Positions 41,945 to 50,879 of a DNA stretch of 64,000 nt are shown piece after piece; position 1 is the first letter of the stretch, and every line of letters begins with the position of its first letter. The DNA comes from Chania multitudinisentens RB-25 (GTDB taxonomy: Bacteria; Pseudomonadota; Gammaproteobacteria; Enterobacterales; Enterobacteriaceae). The translations under genes and the position numbers were made by a program. A model generated the notes under the pieces. The model did no database searches and was not told the origin of the DNA. It worked only from the letters and a program-made list of their open reading frames with translations. The stretch lies in assembly GCF_000520015.2 (NCBI RefSeq), contig NZ_CP007044.2, positions 4,650,001-4,714,000 on the forward strand. Direction: 5' to 3'.

Positions 41945-44014
41945 ATGACTCGTAAACAACGTGCGCTGTTTGAACCGGCCCTGCTCCGTACCGCGCTGAT
42001 TGATGCAGTGAAAAAGCTGGCTCCGCAAGTGCAATGGCGCAACCCGGTAATGTTTGTGGTGTATCTCGGCAGTATTCTGACAACCTTCATCTGGTTGGCG
42101 ATCCTGGCAGGCAAAACCGGCGGTAGTGCAGCTTTCACCGGCAGTATCTCACTGTGGCTCTGGTTCACCGTGCTGTTCGCCAACTTTGCCGAAGCCTTGG
42201 CCGAAGGGCGCAGTAAAGCTCAGGCCGCCAGCCTGAAGGGCACCAAGAAAACCCGTTGGGCAAAAAAAATCGCCAACCCGCAACGTGATGCAGCCAGTGA
42301 GCAAGTCTCGGCCGAAAGCCTGCGCAAAGGGGATATCGTGCTGGTAGAGGCCGGTGACATTATTCCCTGCGATGGTGAAGTGCTGGAAGGCGGAGCCTCG
42401 GTGGATGAAAGCGCCATCACTGGCGAATCCGCACCGGTGATCCGCGAATCCGGCGGGGACTTTTCCTCGGTCACCGGTGGGACACGCGTGCTGTCTGACT
42501 GGCTGGTGGTGCAATGCAGCGTCAACCCTGGTGAAACCTTCCTTGACCGCATGATCGCCATGGTGGAAGGGGCCAAACGCCGTAAAACGCCGAATGAGGT
42601 GGCGCTGACCATTCTGTTGATTGCTTTGACCATCGTTTTTGTGCTGGCAACGGCAACGCTGCTGCCTTACTCACAATACAGCGTGGCCGCCGCAGGCAGC
42701 GGCAGCGTCATCTCCATCACCGTTCTGGTGGCCTTGCTGGTTTGCCTGATCCCGACCACCATTGGCGGGCTGCTTTCCGCTATCGGCGTGGCCGGGATGA
42801 GCCGGATGCTGGGGGCCAACGTGATTGCCACCAGCGGCCGGGCGGTGGAGGCTGCCGGTGACGTTGATGTGTTGCTACTGGATAAAACCGGCACCATCAC
42901 TCTGGGCAACCGTCAGGCTTCTGCATTTCTGCCTGCACCGGGCGTCAACGAGCAGGAGCTGGCCGATGCCGCACAGCTTTCCTCACTGGCCGACGAAACG
43001 CCGGAAGGGCGCAGCATCGTGGTGCTGGCGAAACAGCGCTTCAACCTGCGTGAGCGTGATTTGCAATCACTTGATGCCAGTTTCGTCCCCTTTTCTGCGC
43101 AAACCCGCATGAGCGGCGTCAATATTCAGGGGCGGATGATCCGTAAAGGAGCAGAGGACGCTATTCGCCGTTATGTGGAATCGAATAACGGCTACTTCCC
43201 ACGCGCCGTTGACGAACTGGTTGAACACGTGGCGCACACCGGGGGGACGCCCTTGGTAGTCGCCGAAGGGCCACGCGTGCTGGGCGTAGTGGCGCTGAAA
43301 GATATCGTTAAAGGCGGCATCAAAGAGCGGTTTGCCGAGCTGCGCAGGATGGGGATCAAAACGGTGATGATCACCGGGGATAACCGCCTGACCGCCGCCG
43401 CCATCGCGGCCGAAGCCGGGGTGGACGATTTTCTGTCAGAAGCCACGCCGGAAGCCAAACTGGCGCTGATCCGCCAATATCAGGCCGAAGGCCGCCTGGT
43501 CGCCATGACCGGTGACGGCACTAATGATGCTCCGGCGCTGGCGCAGGCGGACGTAGCGGTCGCCATGAACTCTGGCACCCAGGCGGCCAAAGAAGCGGGC
43601 AACATGGTCGATTTGGACTCTAACCCGACCAAGCTGATCGAAGTGGTGCATATCGGCAAGCAGATGCTGATGACGCGCGGTTCGCTGACCACCTTCAGTA
43701 TCGCTAACGATGTAGCAAAATACTTTGCCATTATCCCGGCGGCATTTGCGGCCACTTATCCGCAGTTGAATGCGCTCAATATCATGCAGTTGCATTCGCC
43801 CTCGTCCGCCATTATGTCGGCAGTGATCTTCAACGCGCTGATCATTGTCTTCCTGATCCCGCTGGCGCTGCGTGGGGTGAGCTATCGAGCAATGAGCGCG
43901 GCGGCACTGCTGCGGCGCAACCTGTGGCTGTATGGTTTGGGTGGCTTACTGGTGCCGTTCGTGGGGATCAAACTGATCGATCTGCTGTTAACCGCGCTGT
44001 CTATTGTCGGTTGA
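41945..44014 (+). CDS. kdpB: Potassium-transporting ATPase ATP-binding subunit KdpB
   Basis: P-type ATPase subunit energising K+ uptake. 689 residues: membrane helices near 35-90 and 215-275, actuator loop with ITGESAPV, the phosphorylated Asp in LLDKTGTIT, and hinge GDGTNDAPALAQADVAVAM. C-terminal membrane segments end in the LTALSIVG tail. Third gene of the kdp operon. Confidence 0.99.
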   Translation: MTRKQRALFEPALLRTALIDAVKKLAPQVQWRNPVMFVVYLGSILTTFIWLAILAGKTGGSAAFTGSISLWLWFTVLFANFAEALAEGRSKAQAASLKGTKKTRWAKKIANPQRDAASEQVSAESLRKGDIVLVEAGDIIPCDGEVLEGGASVDESAITGESAPVIRESGGDFSSVTGGTRVLSDWLVVQCSVNPGETFLDRMIAMVEGAKRRKTPNEVALTILLIALTIVFVLATATLLPYSQYSVAAAGSGSVISITVLVALLVCLIPTTIGGLLSAIGVAGMSRMLGANVIATSGRAVEAAGDVDVLLLDKTGTITLGNRQASAFLPAPGVNEQELADAAQLSSLADETPEGRSIVVLAKQRFNLRERDLQSLDASFVPFSAQTRMSGVNIQGRMIRKGAEDAIRRYVESNNGYFPRAVDELVEHVAHTGGTPLVVAEGPRVLGVVALKDIVKGGIKERFAELRRMGIKTVMITGDNRLTAAAIAAEAGVDDFLSEATPEAKLALIRQYQAEGRLVAMTGDGTNDAPALAQADVAVAMNSGTQAAKEAGNMVDLDSNPTKLIEVVHIGKQMLMTRGSLTTFSIANDVAKYFAIIPAAFAATYPQLNALNIMQLHSPSSAIMSAVIFNALIIVFLIPLALRGVSYRAMSAAALLRRNLWLYGLGGLLVPFVGIKLIDLLLTALSIVG

Positions 44015-44032
44015 GATAATGAGGAAATGCTA

Positions 44033-44602
44033 ATGTCTTATTTACGCCCTTCGCTGGTGATGCTGCTCCTGCTGACGCTGATCACCGGGATCGCCTATCC
44101 GCTGCTGACCACCGGGCTGTCGCAACTGCTGTTCAGCCACACCGCCAACGGTTCGCTATTATATCGAGGCGATAAAGCGGTCGGTTCAGCCTTGATCGGC
44201 CAAAATTTCTCTAAAGCGGGCTATTTCTGGGGGCGCCCTTCTGCCACCGCCGATTCGGCCTATAATGCCATGGCATCCGGTGGCAGCAACCTGGCCACCA
44301 CCAACCCGGTGCTGGATACAACCATCACCGAGCGGGTGAAACAGCTGCACCAGGCAAACCCGGCCATGCATGGGGCCATTCCGGTCGATCTGCTGACCGC
44401 TTCCGGCAGTGGGCTGGACCCGCAGATCTCTGTAGCAGCCGCGCAGTATCAGCTGGCGCGGGTAGCTAGTGCCCGTCAGTTGCCAACGGAACAGGTCGCC
44501 AAACTGATTGAGCAGAACACCGAACATGCCACCCCTAACTTTATCGGGGAACCGGTGGTTAACGTGTTGAAGCTGAACCTGGCACTGGATGCGCTGCAAT
44601 AA
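44033..44602 (+). CDS. kdpC: Potassium-transporting ATPase subunit KdpC
   Basis: Accessory subunit with one N-terminal membrane helix and a periplasmic domain. About 189 residues; SYLRPSLVMLLLLTLITGIAYPLLTTGLSQ matches KdpC, with GYFWGRPSATADSAYNAMASGGSNL and SGSGLDPQIS typical. I use the ATG at 44033, eight bases after GAGG, rather than the ATG two codons earlier that is too close to the SD. Confidence 0.96.
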   Translation: MSYLRPSLVMLLLLTLITGIAYPLLTTGLSQLLFSHTANGSLLYRGDKAVGSALIGQNFSKAGYFWGRPSATADSAYNAMASGGSNLATTNPVLDTTITERVKQLHQANPAMHGAIPVDLLTASGSGLDPQISVAAAQYQLARVASARQLPTEQVAKLIEQNTEHATPNFIGEPVVNVLKLNLALDALQ

Positions 44603-44629
44603 CCGTGTGGGTAGATAAAGGAAATCTTG

Positions 44630-47317
44630 ATGGTGGATGACGAACGCCCCAATCCCGACAGCCTGCTGGCGTTAGCCAATGAAAAACCACGCGGTAAGCT
44701 GAAAGTCTTTTTCGGCGCCTGTGCCGGGGTGGGTAAAACCTATGCGATGCTGCAAGAAGCCCAGCGCCAGCGGGCTCAGGGGCTTGATGTGCTGGTCGGG
44801 GTAGTGGAAACCCATGGGCGCGGCGAAACCGCCGCGTTGCTGGCAGGGTTAACGGTGCTGCCGCAAAAACGTATCCAGCACCGTGGCCGCTTATTGCATG
44901 AGTTTGATCTTGACGCGGCGCTGGCGCGCCACCCAGCCCTGATCCTGATGGACGAACTGGCACACAGCAACGCCTCCGGTTCGCGCCATCCCAAACGCTG
45001 GCAGGATGTGGAAGAACTGCTGGATGCCGGTATTGACGTGCTGACGACCGTTAACGTGCAGCATCTGGAGAGCCTTAATGACGTCGTTGGCGGCGTAACC
45101 GGCGTGCGGGTGCGGGAAACGGTGCCCGATCACGTCTTTGATGAAGCCACCGAAGTAGTGCTGGTCGATTTACCGCCGGACGATTTGCGCCAGCGGCTGA
45201 ATGAGGGCAAAGTTTATCTTCCCGGCCAGGCAGAACGAGCTATTGAACACTTCTTCCGCAAAGGCAACCTGATCGCCCTGCGCGAATTGGCGCTGCGCCG
45301 CACCGCCGATCGTGTCGATGATCAGATGCGCGCCTTCCGCGACAGCCAGGGGCGTGAAAAAGTCTGGCATACCCGTGACAGTATTCTGCTGTGTGTCGGC
45401 CACGGCAGCGGTAATGAAAAACTGGTGCGCATCGCCGCACGCCTGGCGGCCCGGCTGGGCTGCCATTGGCATGCCGTCTATGTGGAAACGCCCAAACTGC
45501 ACCGCCTGCCGGAACATCAGCGGCGGGCCATTCTGCGTGCGTTACGGCTGGCGCAAGAGCTCGGCGCAGAAACCGCGACCCTCGCCGATCCTTTTGAAGA
45601 ACAGGCCGTACTGCGCTATGCCCGCGAACATAATCTGGGCAAGATTATTATTGGCCGCCGAAGCGAACAGCGCTGGAAAATACGCGGCAGCTTTGCCGAT
45701 CGCCTTGGCCATCTCGGCCCCGACCTCGATCTGGTGATCGTCGCGTTGGAAAACGATACCCCTTTGCCGCTCAGCAAGGAGCACGATAGCCGTACTTTTA
45801 CCGAAAAGTGGCGTTTCCAACTGCGCGGCTACGCCGTGGCCGTGGCGCTTTGCGCCATGATCACTCTGCTTTCTCAATGGCTATTGCCCGGCTTTGACTC
45901 GGCCAACCTGGTGATGGTTTATCTGCTGGGCGTCGCCATCGTCGCCCTGTTCTTCGGCCGCTGGCCGTCGGTGCTGGCAGCGGTGATTAACGTCGCCAGC
46001 TTCGATCTGTTCTTCGTACAACCGGAATGGTCGTTTGCCGTCAGCGATATGCAATATCTGCTGACATTCGCCGTTATGCTGACCGTCGGTATCACCATCG
46101 GTAACCTGACCGCCGGAGTGCGCTATCAGGCACGGGTGGCCCGCTACCGGGAACAGCGGGCGCGGCATTTGTATGAGATGTCCCACGGCCTCAGCCAGGC
46201 TCTGAATCATGACGATATCGCCAAAACCAGCCGCCATTTTCTTTCCAGCAGTTTCCAGGCCAAAACCGCCCTGCTGCTGCCGCAGGAGGACGGTTCTTTG
46301 CGGCAAATGGCAGGAGAAGATGGTGGCCTGCTGTCGGTGGATGAAGCGATTGCCCGCTGGAGTTATAGCAAAGGAACGCCCGCTGGCGCGGGTACGGATA
46401 CTCTACCGGGCGTTCCCTATCAGTTATTGCCCCTCAGCACCCCGAAACAGACTTTCGGTCTGCTGGCGATCGAACCCAGTAACCTGCGCCAGCTGATGGT
46501 GCCAGAGCAACAACGCTTGCTGCAAACCTTTGCCGTGCTGATCGCCAGTGCCCTGGAACGTTTACATCTGGCCCACAGTGCCGAAAAAGCCAAGCTGGAT
46601 GCCGAGCGTGAACAATTGCGCAACTCATTGCTCGCTGCGCTCTCGCACGATCTGCGCACGCCGCTCACCGTGCTGTTCGGCCAGGCGGAAATCCTGACGC
46701 TGGATTTGGCCGCCGAAGGCTCCAGCCATGCGCCGCAGGCCAGCCAGATCCGCCAGCAGGTGTTGAGCACCACTCGGCTGGTAAACAATTTATTGGATAT
46801 GGCCCGCATTCAGTCCGGTGGTTTTCATCTGCGTAAAGAGTGGCAGTCGCTGGAGGAAATCGTCGGTGCATCGCTGCATATGCTGGAACCTCTACTGGTT
46901 CAGCACCAAATTAAGGTTGAGCTGCCGTCGGAGATGGTGCTCATTAACTGTGACGGCAATCTGCTGGAACGGGTATTCACCAACCTGTTAGAAAATGCCA
47001 ATAAATATGCCGGAACAGAGGCAATTATCGGCATACGCGCTCGTGCTGTGCCAGAATGGCTGGAAGTGGAAATCTGGGATAACGGCCCTGGTATCCCCAC
47101 CGAGCAGTTGCAGCTTATCTTTGATAAGTTTTCCCGTGGCAATAAAGAATCTGCCATTCCCGGCGTGGGCTTGGGGTTAGCTATCTGCCGTGCCATCATT
47201 GAAGTACACGGCGGCCGCATCTGGGCAGAAAACGGCGCGCATGGCGGTGCCAGTTTCCGTTTTATGCTACCGTTGGAAACCCCGCCAGCGCTGGAAGGTG
47301 AAGGCTTTGATCTATAG
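44630..47317 (+). CDS. kdpD: Osmosensitive K+ channel sensor histidine kinase KdpD
   Basis: Membrane kinase sensing K+ limitation and phosphorylating KdpE. 895 residues: N-terminal KdpD domain with Walker A FGACAGVGKTYAM and Walker B-like LILMDELAHSN, a universal-stress-protein-like domain (about 250-375), four membrane helices (about 400-500), a GAF-like region, then the kinase with H-box ALSHDLRTP, N-box LLENANKYAG and G-boxes DNGPGIP and GVGLGLAI. Starts at ATG 44630 with AAAGGA upstream; a TTG one codon earlier is also in frame. Confidence 0.98.
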   Translation: MVDDERPNPDSLLALANEKPRGKLKVFFGACAGVGKTYAMLQEAQRQRAQGLDVLVGVVETHGRGETAALLAGLTVLPQKRIQHRGRLLHEFDLDAALARHPALILMDELAHSNASGSRHPKRWQDVEELLDAGIDVLTTVNVQHLESLNDVVGGVTGVRVRETVPDHVFDEATEVVLVDLPPDDLRQRLNEGKVYLPGQAERAIEHFFRKGNLIALRELALRRTADRVDDQMRAFRDSQGREKVWHTRDSILLCVGHGSGNEKLVRIAARLAARLGCHWHAVYVETPKLHRLPEHQRRAILRALRLAQELGAETATLADPFEEQAVLRYAREHNLGKIIIGRRSEQRWKIRGSFADRLGHLGPDLDLVIVALENDTPLPLSKEHDSRTFTEKWRFQLRGYAVAVALCAMITLLSQWLLPGFDSANLVMVYLLGVAIVALFFGRWPSVLAAVINVASFDLFFVQPEWSFAVSDMQYLLTFAVMLTVGITIGNLTAGVRYQARVARYREQRARHLYEMSHGLSQALNHDDIAKTSRHFLSSSFQAKTALLLPQEDGSLRQMAGEDGGLLSVDEAIARWSYSKGTPAGAGTDTLPGVPYQLLPLSTPKQTFGLLAIEPSNLRQLMVPEQQRLLQTFAVLIASALERLHLAHSAEKAKLDAEREQLRNSLLAALSHDLRTPLTVLFGQAEILTLDLAAEGSSHAPQASQIRQQVLSTTRLVNNLLDMARIQSGGFHLRKEWQSLEEIVGASLHMLEPLLVQHQIKVELPSEMVLINCDGNLLERVFTNLLENANKYAGTEAIIGIRARAVPEWLEVEIWDNGPGIPTEQLQLIFDKFSRGNKESAIPGVGLGLAICRAIIEVHGGRIWAENGAHGGASFRFMLPLETPPALEGEGFDL

Positions 47318-47330
47318 ACGATGAGGCACT

Positions 47331-48020
47331 GTGACAACAACGCCAACCCATATTCTGATTGTTGAAGATGAGAAAGAGATCCGGCGCTTCGTGCGCACCG
47401 CGTTGGAGAGCAAAGGTTTGCGGGTATTTGAAAGCGAAACCCTCCAGCGTGGGCTGATTGAAGCTGGCACGCGCAAACCAGATTTGATCATCCTCGATTT
47501 AGGGTTGCCAGACGGTGACGGGCTGGACTATATCCGCGATCTGCGCCAGTGGAGCGCCATTCCGGTGATCGTACTTTCTGCCCGCCATGCCGAAGAAGAC
47601 AAGATTGCCGCGCTGGACGCCGGTGCCGATGATTATCTCAGTAAACCCTTTGGTATCGGTGAATTGTTGGCACGCGTGCGGGTGGCATTACGCCGCCACT
47701 CACACAGCCAGCAAGAAAGCCCGTTGGTCACTTTCTCGGCCATTACCGTTGACCTGATCAACCGCCGCGTTTTACGTAACGATGAAGATCTGCATTTGAC
47801 TCCCATCGAATTCCGTTTGCTGGCCGAATTGCTGGCTAATTCCGGCAAAGTGATCACCCAACGCCAGTTGCTGAACCGCGTTTGGGGGCCAAATTACGTT
47901 GAGCACAGCCATTATCTGCGTATTTATATGGGCCATCTGCGGCAAAAACTGGAAGCCGATCCGGCGCGGCCCAAACATTTACTGACTGAAACCGGCGTCG
48001 GTTATCGGTTTATGCCCTGA
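47331..48020 (+). CDS. kdpE: DNA-binding response regulator KdpE
   Basis: OmpR-family regulator activating kdpFABC. 229 residues: receiver with acidic pair IVEDEKE, phosphoryl-acceptor Asp in LIILDLGLPDGDG near residue 56, and Lys in DYLSKPFG; C-terminal winged helix with LTPIEFRLLAELLANSGKVITQRQLL and SHYLRIYMGHLRQKLE. GTG start, GAGG 4 bases upstream, 13 bp after kdpD. Probably the last gene of the operon. Confidence 0.98.
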   Translation: MTTTPTHILIVEDEKEIRRFVRTALESKGLRVFESETLQRGLIEAGTRKPDLIILDLGLPDGDGLDYIRDLRQWSAIPVIVLSARHAEEDKIAALDAGADDYLSKPFGIGELLARVRVALRRHSHSQQESPLVTFSAITVDLINRRVLRNDEDLHLTPIEFRLLAELLANSGKVITQRQLLNRVWGPNYVEHSHYLRIYMGHLRQKLEADPARPKHLLTETGVGYRFMP

Positions 48021-48035
48021 CCGGAATCGGCACAT

Positions 48036-48341
48036 CTAAGGGGCCGTTTCCGGCCCTTTCTTCAGCCCGATCATGAACTCTTTGAATGACTCGCGCAGTG
48101 GCGCAAACAGCGGGTGTTTGCGGTTTTCCATCATTACCTCGGAAAACAGCTTGAGCCCGACGGCAAAGGCCGCGCTCTGTTCAGCAGCAAAGTTCAGATC
48201 CGCCCGCTTCTGAATACGTTCGACAATCGCCAGAATATCGTCGTGATTTTCTACCTCAAACACCAGTTCGGGTTTATCCACCGTTTCACCTTGGCGATCG
48301 GTTAATGCTTTGACGGTGATACGAAAACGATGGCCCGGCAT
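48036..48341 (-). CDS. DUF3861-family protein
   Basis: 101-residue soluble protein, recognised as DUF3861 from MPGHRFRITVKALTDRQGE, FEVENHDDILAIVERIQ and FAVGLKLFSEVMMENRKHPLF. Function unknown. I use the ATG at 48341, which shares one base with the PadR gene's TGA (TGATG) and has GGAG 8 bases upstream; a GTG one codon earlier is possible. It is translationally coupled to the YqjI-like regulator, so it should share its control. Confidence 0.82.
   Translation of the reverse strand: MPGHRFRITVKALTDRQGETVDKPELVFEVENHDDILAIVERIQKRADLNFAAEQSAAFAVGLKLFSEVMMENRKHPLFAPLRESFKEFMIGLKKGPETAP
48038..48060 (+). terminator. kdpE terminator overlapping the convergent gene's 3' end
   Basis: AAG-GGGCCG-TTTC-CGGCCC-TTTC hairpin 18 bp after kdpE. 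It lies within the last codons of the convergent DUF3861 gene (stop at 48036-48038), so the two 3' ends share DNA. The T stretch TTTCTTC is modest. Confidence 0.6.
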
Positions 48342-48979
48342 CACGCTTTCTCCTGCGGTTGGGCTACTTCGGCTTCAATTGCTGCCACCGCATCGAGCAG
48401 TACCTGGTTGATACGCTTAACCTGTTCCTGAGTCAGATCGGCACGCATCATATTGCCACGCAGCAGGTAGCGCAGGCGGTGCATCACCTCTGAAATGCCT
48501 TCTGCCAGATTACCTTTATGCCGCTTACTCCGCTCCGCGCCAGCCAAACGGGCAAAAATCACCTCAACGGCGGCCTGATGCTTTTGCAATTCGCTCTTGC
48601 CAAGGGCAGTGATCTGGTAGCTTTTCCGGCCATTGCCGGTAGTGGCTGGCTCCAGAAAATCCTGTTCTTCCAGCAGCGTTAATGTTGGGTAAATGACGCC
48701 AGGGCTAGGGACATACAGGCCTGACGAGGCTTCTTCAATCGCCTTGATCAGTTCATAACCGTGGCTGGGTTTGCGATCCACCAGCGCCAACAGCACCAGG
48801 CGCAGATCGCCATGTTCAAACAGGCGGTGACGACCACGGCCACGCCCGCCGCGCCCCTGTTCTTCGCCTTCATGCCCGCCAAAGTGGTGGCGACCACCAC
48901 GGCGGTAATGGCAACGCCCTTCTTCATGGTGCTCATGGCGATCGTGTGAGCAATGCCGGCCAAATCGATGAAACATCAT
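48341..48979 (-). CDS. PadR-family transcriptional regulator, YqjI (NfeR)-like
   Basis: 212 residues. The first 50 are rich in His, Gly, Arg and Cys (HCSHDRHEHHEEGRCHYRRGG), followed by a PadR winged helix: GDLRLVLLALVDRKPSHGYELIKAIEE, SPGVIYPTLTLLEEQDFLE, and a C-terminal helical dimerisation part. This architecture matches E. coli YqjI/NfeR, a metal-responsive repressor of the ferric reductase yqjH; here yqjH is not next to it. AGAGG precedes the ATG. Three copies of a palindrome lie in the promoter, suggesting autoregulation. Confidence 0.85.
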   Translation of the reverse strand: MMFHRFGRHCSHDRHEHHEEGRCHYRRGGRHHFGGHEGEEQGRGGRGRGRHRLFEHGDLRLVLLALVDRKPSHGYELIKAIEEASSGLYVPSPGVIYPTLTLLEEQDFLEPATTGNGRKSYQITALGKSELQKHQAAVEVIFARLAGAERSKRHKGNLAEGISEVMHRLRYLLRGNMMRADLTQEQVKRINQVLLDAVAAIEAEVAQPQEKA

Positions 48980-49020
48980 AGTGAGTTACCTCTTGGATAA
49001 ATAATAGAATTATCGAAAAC

Positions 49021-49040
49021 GATTTAGATATATCTAAATC
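49021..49040. promoter_or_regulatory. PadR operator 1, perfect 20-bp palindrome
   Basis: GATTTAGATATATCTAAATC is a perfect inverted repeat 41 bp upstream of the regulator's start. Related copies lie 37 and 73 bp further upstream. Confidence 0.75.
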
Positions 49041-49057
49041 ACTCAATAACGCTAATG

Positions 49058-49077
49058 TAGATCGATATATCTAAATT
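49058..49077. promoter_or_regulatory. PadR operator 2, one conserved half
   Basis: Keeps GATATATCTAAAT of operator 1 (49064-49076) while the left half is degenerate. Centre 37 bp from operator 1. Confidence 0.6.
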
Positions 49078-49093
49078 GACAAGAGGGAAACTG

Positions 49094-49113
49094 AGTTTAG
49101 ATATATCTATTTT
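49094..49113. promoter_or_regulatory. PadR operator 3
   Basis: Contains TTTAGATATATCTA, identical over 14 bases to the core of operator 1. Centre 73 bp from operator 1, about seven helical turns. It abuts the pgm terminator. Confidence 0.7.
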
Positions 49114-49121
49114 GCATGCAT

Positions 49122-49146
49122 AAAAAAAGCGCTGTAAAAACAGCGC
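49122..49146 (-). terminator. Terminator of pgm
   Basis: Minus strand GCGCTGT-TTTT-ACAGCGC (7-bp stem) followed by seven T, 22 bp after the pgm stop. Confidence 0.93.
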
Positions 49147-49168
49147 CTTTTAACATAGAGAGTAGGGA

Positions 49169-50812
49169 TTATTTGGCAGAAGCTAACACTTCACTGACAA
49201 TTTCAACCGCTTCATGCTCGATTTTTTCACGGTGTTCAGCCCCCAGGAAGCTTTCGCAATAAATCTTGTAGGCTTCTTCCGTGCCTGAAGGACGAGCAGC
49301 AAACCAGCCGTTGTCGGTCATCACCTTCAACCCGCCGATAGAAGCCCCGTTACCCGGCGCCGCCGTCAGGCGGGCAGTGATCGGATCGCCAGCCAGCATG
49401 CTGGCCTTGACCATTTCAGGTGACAGCTTGGACAGCGCCGCTTTCTGTGCCGAGCTGGCGGGAGCTTGCAGGCGATTATAGCTTGGCGCGCCAAAGCGTT
49501 TTGCCAGCCCATCATAATGATGCTGCGGGTTTTCACCGGTCACGGCGGTGATTTCTGCCGCCAGCAAGCACATGATAATACCGTCTTTATCGGTCGACCA
49601 TGGCGTGCCATCAAAACGCAGGAATGATGCCCCGGCGCTTTCTTCACCGCCGAAACCGAAACTGCCGTCAAACAGACCATCGACAAACCATTTGAAACCC
49701 ACCGGCACTTCCACCAGCTTACGGCCCAGATCGGCCACTACGCGATCAATCATGGCACTGGAAACCAGCGTTTTACCCACGGCAACCTCAGCCCGCCACT
49801 GTGGGCGATGCTGGAACAGGTAATTGATGGCTACCGCCAGATAATGATTCGGGTTCATCAGCCCTTTTGGCGTAACAATGCCGTGGCGGTCGTAGTCAGG
49901 ATCGTTGGCAAATGCCAAATCAAACTTATCACGCAGCGCCAGCAGGCCAGCCATTGCCGATTCAGACGAGCAGTCCATACGGATAATACCGTCGTGATCG
50001 AGATGCATAAAACGGAAGGTCTGATCAATAGAATCATTTACCAGCGTCAGATCCAGCTTGTAATGCTCGGCAATACGCTGCCAGTAGGCAATCCCGGAGC
50101 CGCCAAGCGGATCAACCCCCAATTTCAGACCCGCACGCTGAATCGCGGGCATATCAACAACCGCAACCAACTCCGCCACATAGGGCTGCACCAGATCCTG
50201 CGCATGCAAATGGCCACTGTTCCAGGCTTTTTCCAGCGATTGGCGTTGAACACCCTGCAACTTAAGCGCCAATAATTCGTTGGCGCGTTTCTCAATCACC
50301 GACGTCAGGTTGGTGTCCGCCGGGCCGCCATTAGGGGGGTTATATTTGATGCCGCCGTCTTCTGGCGGGTTGTGCGAAGGGGTAATAACGATACCATCGG
50401 CCTGCGCACCACCTTTGCGGTTGTAGCACAGGATCGCGTGTGAAACCGCTGGCGTGGGGGTAAAACCGTTGTTTTCCTGTACGACCACGTCTACCCCGTT
50501 AGCCGTCAGCACTTCCAGCACGGAAATAAACGCTGGTTCAGACAAGGCATGGGTATCTTTGCCCACATAGCAAGGGCCGGTAGTACCCTGCTGGCGGCGC
50601 ACTTCGGCAATCGCCTGAGCGATAGCCAGAATATGAGCCTCATTGAAGCTTTGGCGCAACGCACTGCCGCGGTGGCCTGAGGTGCCAAATTTTACCGCAT
50701 GTTCGGCATTGCCTGCTTCCGGTTGCAGCACGTAGTACTGTGATGTCAGTTGAGCTACGTTGATCAAATCACTTTGCTGAGCAGGTTGCCCGGCACGTGG
50801 GTCATTCGCCAT
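49169..50812 (-). CDS. pgm: Phosphoglucomutase (alpha-D-glucose phosphate-specific)
   Basis: Interconverts glucose-1-phosphate and glucose-6-phosphate, linking glycolysis to UDP-glucose and envelope sugars; in this window it complements the galactose genes. 547 residues (E. coli 546). Catalytic phosphoserine in VITPSHNPPEDGG near residue 146, Mg-binding FANDPDYDRHG, sugar-binding GGEESAGAS and phosphate-binding RPSGTEEAYKIY. It follows seqA by 67 bp, as in E. coli. Confidence 0.99.
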   Translation of the reverse strand: MANDPRAGQPAQQSDLINVAQLTSQYYVLQPEAGNAEHAVKFGTSGHRGSALRQSFNEAHILAIAQAIAEVRRQQGTTGPCYVGKDTHALSEPAFISVLEVLTANGVDVVVQENNGFTPTPAVSHAILCYNRKGGAQADGIVITPSHNPPEDGGIKYNPPNGGPADTNLTSVIEKRANELLALKLQGVQRQSLEKAWNSGHLHAQDLVQPYVAELVAVVDMPAIQRAGLKLGVDPLGGSGIAYWQRIAEHYKLDLTLVNDSIDQTFRFMHLDHDGIIRMDCSSESAMAGLLALRDKFDLAFANDPDYDRHGIVTPKGLMNPNHYLAVAINYLFQHRPQWRAEVAVGKTLVSSAMIDRVVADLGRKLVEVPVGFKWFVDGLFDGSFGFGGEESAGASFLRFDGTPWSTDKDGIIMCLLAAEITAVTGENPQHHYDGLAKRFGAPSYNRLQAPASSAQKAALSKLSPEMVKASMLAGDPITARLTAAPGNGASIGGLKVMTDNGWFAARPSGTEEAYKIYCESFLGAEHREKIEHEAVEIVSEVLASAK

Positions 50813-50879
50813 CGACTCTCTCCCTAATGCCAGTACTGCGGCCAGGCAATACGGCCACCGTGACGGGCAGTTTGCTAAA

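Noticed and set aside
41077..44599. Several long minus-strand frames opposite kdpA, kdpB and kdpC
   Set aside because: Shadows of GC-rich kdp codons; no start signals or known domains.
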